This document shows, one piece after another, positions 4,713-6,564 of a DNA stretch of 6,564 nt; within the stretch, counting starts at the first letter, position 1; the number at the start of each line of letters is the position of its first letter. The DNA lies in contig MHUY01000039.1 in the NCBI GenBank assembly GCA_001825115.1, forward strand, positions 38,758 through 45,321. The letters run 5' to 3'. The notes beneath the pieces are model-generated. The model was not told the origin of the DNA, ran no database searches, and saw only the letters and a list, made by a program, of their open reading frames with translations. This DNA is from Candidatus Yonathbacteria bacterium RIFOXYC2_FULL_47_9 (GTDB taxonomy: Bacteria; Patescibacteriota; Minisyncoccia; Phycocordibacterales; UBA1550). A program made the position numbers and the translations under genes.

Positions 4713-6200
4713 TTTTACCCCGTGTCTCTTTCTAATTACCGCGAGCTCTGCCTCCTCTGCCTCCTCCTTCTTTTCCTTTCCTGCTTCGCCGAGTTTCTTA
4801 AGTTCATCTATCGGTAGTTTCGCGAGCTCTAAGGTGCGTTTCACGAGAAACGCCTCAGTATTGTTTTCTGGTGCATCGAGCACTTCCTCGAGGAGCGCGT
4901 GAAGCATGAAGCCGAGTTTTGGTCCCGGTGTTTCACGGGTAACCTCCATCACTTTGGCACCATCAATTTTGAGCATACCTACGGATACGGGTGCGCGCAT
5001 CGCTTCTTCGATCATTGATTCGTATTTGCGGAGGCGGTACGGTGTTTCCTTGGGGCGACCCATACCGATACGATCACAAGCACGCACTTTCATCAGGTCC
5101 CATACATTCTCGGGACCAACGCCACGCACGATGCGACGCACTGCCGAGAGGGTTATCTTTTCAATATCAGAGAAAAAGAGATGGTAGCGCACAAGCGTTG
5201 AAACAACATCAACGATCTTTTTTGAGTACTTTAAGTGCGTAAGCGCCTTTTTGGCGACTCGTCCACCAACGACGTCATGGCCATAGAACGTCCAATCTTT
5301 TTTATCGTCAGACCAACGACGGGTCTCTGGTTTTGAAACATCGTGAAAGAGTGCCGCAAGGCGTACATGGAGGGGCCAATTACGGTCTGCTGAGTGCTGG
5401 AGCGCACGAAGGTTGTGTTCCCAGACGGTATAGATATGGTCACCATTCTGCTCGACACCAATACCGCGCTTGATATCCGGCGCGATATAGTCGAGGAGGC
5501 CAAGTTTTTCGCACATAACGACGCCGATCATCGGATTGGCTGACATTACCATTTTTGAGAACTCATCACGAATACGTTCCATGGCGATATCTTTGAGGTT
5601 TCCCGCCGTTTTTACGATTGCCTCCTGAGTCTCGATGTTAACCGTGAAACCAAGGTCTGCTGCCAAGCGTACCGCCCGCACAATACGGAGCGCATCCTCA
5701 TGGAAACGGTCGTACGGGTCCCCTACTGTCCTCAAGACTTTGTCCTTTATGTCCTCTTGTCCTTTATATGGGTCAATAAGGTGTCCTTTAGAGTCATCGT
5801 AGGCAATAGCGTTAATCGTGAAATCACGACGCTGCAGGTCGTCTTCAAGTTTCGCATGAAACGACACTGAGTCAGGACGACGTTTGTCAGTATAGGCCCC
5901 CTCGGTACGATATGGGGTTACTTCAACAACTCTGAGTGTCTCATCCTCAGTTTCACTGACAATCCCCACCGTGCCGTAGTCATTTTCATAAAAGGTGTCC
6001 TCAAAGAGTGCCTGAATCTGCTCAGGCTTTGCATTCGTAGTCGCATCCCAATCCTTTGGTTTGCGCCCCTGGAGTATGTCGCGCACACATCCACCAACAA
6101 GGTACATCTCGAAACCCGCAGTGCGCAAAGTTGACGTTACACGGGAAACCTCGGCTGGAATCGGATAGTTGAGGTCAACCTTTTTAGGAGTGTGGGGCAT
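4710..6200 (-). CDS. cca: CCA tRNA nucleotidyltransferase (class II, with HD domain), 496 aa
   Basis: The enzyme adds C, C and A to tRNA 3' ends without a template. The N-terminal class II head carries YLVGGCVRDILQGRKPKDWDATT, with metal-binding D50 and D52. The flexible-loop motif NDYGTVGIV follows (near 73-81), then RRDFTINAIAYD (about 124-135) and the base-selecting EDALRIVRAVRLAADLGF (about 168-185). Next is a tRNA-binding region and an HD domain with H262, H286-D287 in LFHDVSK and H308. HD domains in relatives give phosphatase or phosphodiesterase activity. The C-terminal 30 residues are a Lys/Glu-rich helix. A poly(A) polymerase is the alternative, but the EDxxR motif and the adjacent tRNA lacking CCA favour CCA addition. 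ATG 6200 is preferred; TTG 6206, two codons earlier, remains possible because it lies 8 bases after the -10 box. Confidence 0.96.
   Translation of the reverse strand: MPHTPKKVDLNYPIPAEVSRVTSTLRTAGFEMYLVGGCVRDILQGRKPKDWDATTNAKPEQIQALFEDTFYENDYGTVGIVSETEDETLRVVEVTPYRTEGAYTDKRRPDSVSFHAKLEDDLQRRDFTINAIAYDDSKGHLIDPYKGQEDIKDKVLRTVGDPYDRFHEDALRIVRAVRLAADLGFTVNIETQEAIVKTAGNLKDIAMERIRDEFSKMVMSANPMIGVVMCEKLGLLDYIAPDIKRGIGVEQNGDHIYTVWEHNLRALQHSADRNWPLHVRLAALFHDVSKPETRRWSDDKKDWTFYGHDVVGGRVAKKALTHLKYSKKIVDVVSTLVRYHLFFSDIEKITLSAVRRIVRGVGPENVWDLMKVRACDRIGMGRPKETPYRLRKYESMIEEAMRAPVSVGMLKIDGAKVMEVTRETPGPKLGFMLHALLEEVLDAPENNTEAFLVKRTLELAKLPIDELKKLGEAGKEKKEEAEEAELAVIRKRHGVK
4838..4851 (+). other. parS-like motif, copy 2 (GTTTCACGAGAAAC)
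   Basis: This copy is inside cca. Flanking GC bases extend the dyad to 18 nt (4836-4853), with only the central A/A pair breaking it. It differs by one base from GTTTCACGTGAAAC. Confidence 0.5.
4930..4943 (+). other. parS-like motif, copy 3 (GTTTCACGGGTAAC)
   Basis: This copy is inside cca and differs at one base from copy 1 in the right half-site. It is a weaker match to the parS core (two differences). Confidence 0.35.
6136..6149 (+). other. parS-like motif, copy 4 (GTTACACGGGAAAC)
   Basis: This copy is inside the 5' part of cca and differs at one base from copy 1 in the left half-site. GTTAC-type left halves also occur among natural parS variants. Confidence 0.35.
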
Positions 6201-6214
6201 ATACAAAATAGTCT

Positions 6215-6220
6215 AGTGTA
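6215..6220 (-). promoter_or_regulatory. -10 box TACACT for cca
   Basis: TACACT on the minus strand lies 14 bases before ATG 6200 and 8 before TTG 6206, preceded by an A-rich spacer. No clear -35 box is present. A start near 6208 gives a leader of about 7 bases to ATG 6200, with no Shine-Dalgarno. Confidence 0.5.
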
Positions 6221-6223
6221 TTT

Positions 6224-6252
6224 TTGGCTTTTTTACCAATTCGCGGTATGCT
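6224..6252 (+). promoter_or_regulatory. tRNA-Arg promoter (TTGGCT-N17-TATGCT)
   Basis: TTGGCT (6224-6229) and TATGCT (6247-6252) are 17 bases apart, and the -10 carries the extended context TCGCGG seen at the recombinase promoter. Transcription would start near 6259, leaving about 24 bases of 5' leader for RNase P to remove. It is back to back with the cca promoter within 40 bases. Confidence 0.65.
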
Positions 6253-6264
6253 CTCCTTAGGTTG

Positions 6265-6278
6265 GTTTCACGAGAAAC
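6265..6278 (+). other. parS-like motif, copy 5 (GTTTCACGAGAAAC), in the tRNA leader
   Basis: This is identical to copy 2 but intergenic, ending 4 bases before the tRNA. In the pre-tRNA it could fold as GUUUC-ACGA-GAAAC next to the RNase P site. It is the only copy with no coding constraint, so its exact conservation argues for selection. Confidence 0.5.
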
Positions 6279-6282
6279 ATTT

Positions 6283-6354
6283 GCCCTCATAGCTCAACGG
6301 ATAGAGTATCGGTCTTCGAAACCGGTGATGGGGGTTCGATTCCCTCTGAGGGCA
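6283..6354 (+). tRNA. tRNA-Arg (anticodon UCG), CCA end not encoded
   Basis: I folded this by hand. The acceptor stem GCCCTCA (6283-6289) pairs fully with TGAGGGC (6347-6353), leaving discriminator A at 6354. The D-arm is GCTC/GAGT with the loop AACGGATA, which supplies the arginine identity base A20. The anticodon arm TCGGT/ACCGG encloses CTTCGAA, giving anticodon TCG, which reads CGA. The variable loop is TGAT and the T-arm is GGGGG/CCCTC with TTCGATT. CAA, not CCA, follows the discriminator, so the mature end must be added by the CCA enzyme encoded next door on the opposite strand. All arms form normally, so it should be functional. Its 3' end is repeated downstream. Confidence 0.97.
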
Positions 6355-6358
6355 CAAA
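6337..6358 (+). repeat. tRNA 3'-end repeat, copy 1 (direct, within tRNA-Arg)
   Basis: These 22 bases run from the T-loop through the acceptor stem to CACAAA just past the gene. They recur without a mismatch at 6537-6558, exactly 200 bases further on. Confidence 0.9.
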
Positions 6359-6404
6359 AACAAGGAGGACGGCTCGTAAGAGTCGAACGACTATGTCTTT
6401 TGTT

Positions 6405-6423
6405 GCCCTCAGAGGGAATCGAA
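6405..6423 (-). repeat. tRNA 3'-end repeat, copy 2 (inverted)
   Basis: These 19 bases are the exact reverse complement of tRNA positions 6335-6353. Similarity continues past the discriminator with one extra base (GGGCAACAAAAG against GGGCACAAAAAC). The minus-strand sequence therefore copies the T-loop, T-stem 3' strand and acceptor 3' strand. Confidence 0.9.
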
Positions 6424-6536
6424 GGGCGGAGGCGGTATACAAGACGAGTAAAACGAGTGCTTGTCGCCGAGCCGGGGTCGCGAGTACTTAATGCACGGAA
6501 AGTGTAATCACTTGAGTACATCTAGTAACTCGTGAC

Positions 6537-6558
6537 CGATTCCCTCTGAGGGCACAAA
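6537..6558 (+). repeat. tRNA 3'-end repeat, copy 3 (direct)
   Basis: This is a perfect 22-nt copy of 6337-6358 at the window edge. The bases before it (CTCGTGAC) do not restore a T-stem and no anticodon arm precedes it, so it is a tail fragment, not a second tRNA. The rest of 6355-6536 shows no gene, only a small hairpin AAGTG-TAAT-CACTT (6500-6513). Confidence 0.9.
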
Positions 6559-6564
6559 GCGGGA

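Noticed and set aside
6262..6507. 81-aa plus-strand ORF and 75-aa minus-strand ORF across the tRNA region
   Set aside because: Both are read-through of the tRNA-Arg gene and its repeated tail; the peptide RIEYRSSKP is the typical product of translating a tRNA.
6405..6556. A second tRNA gene made from the inverted and direct repeat copies
   Set aside because: The acceptor halves could pair, but they are about 150 bases apart and no anticodon arm or T-stem forms.
2977..6564. Whole right half as an integrated mobile element, with the recombinase as integrase and the tRNA tail as att site
   Set aside because: The genes between (xth, cca) are housekeeping, no phage or plasmid genes are visible, and the only tRNA-tail repeats lie on the far side of the tRNA from the recombinase.

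Overview
The window looks like ordinary chromosome from a small-genome bacterium of the Patescibacteria (CPR) type, probably Parcubacteria-like. This assignment is an inference. It rests on the compact mix of short housekeeping and hypothetical genes, a single-membrane-pass protein with a proline-rich N-terminus, a standalone NYN-domain protein, and several promoters placed almost on top of start codons. No marker gene here fixes the lineage. The standard code is sufficient: no gene needs a reassigned stop.

Layout. Bases 1-852 (minus) hold the 5' part of a membrane-protein gene cut by the window edge. An intergenic stretch with a 32-nt palindrome follows, then a 62-aa plus-strand gene with its own Shine-Dalgarno. 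That gene converges on a NYN-domain (LabA-like) gene through a shared bidirectional terminator. Next on the minus strand are rpsO (ribosomal protein S15) and an 88-aa very acidic protein, each with its own promoter and terminator. From 2977 the plus strand carries a tyrosine recombinase of the XerC/XerD type and, 21 bases later, exodeoxyribonuclease III (xth). xth converges on the minus-strand CCA-adding enzyme gene (cca) across another bidirectional terminator. cca is divergent from tRNA-Arg(UCG), which does not encode its CCA end and so depends on this type of enzyme.

Functional themes are translation and RNA maturation (rpsO, cca, tRNA-Arg, possibly the NYN protein) and DNA maintenance (Xer recombinase, exonuclease III). 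No CRISPR array, transposase or defence cassette is visible.

The most interesting signals are non-coding. First, -10 boxes lie 5-7 bases from the start codon of five genes, which predicts leaderless mRNAs, while one gene has a normal leader and ribosome binding site. Second, five same-orientation copies of a parS-like 14-mer, GTTWCACGRGWAAC, lie between 3870 and 6278. Third, the tRNA-Arg 3' end is repeated twice downstream of the gene, once inverted and once direct exactly 200 bases away. Fourth, a 14-nt imperfect inverted repeat brackets a short ORF in the recombinase leader and covers the recombinase start codon.
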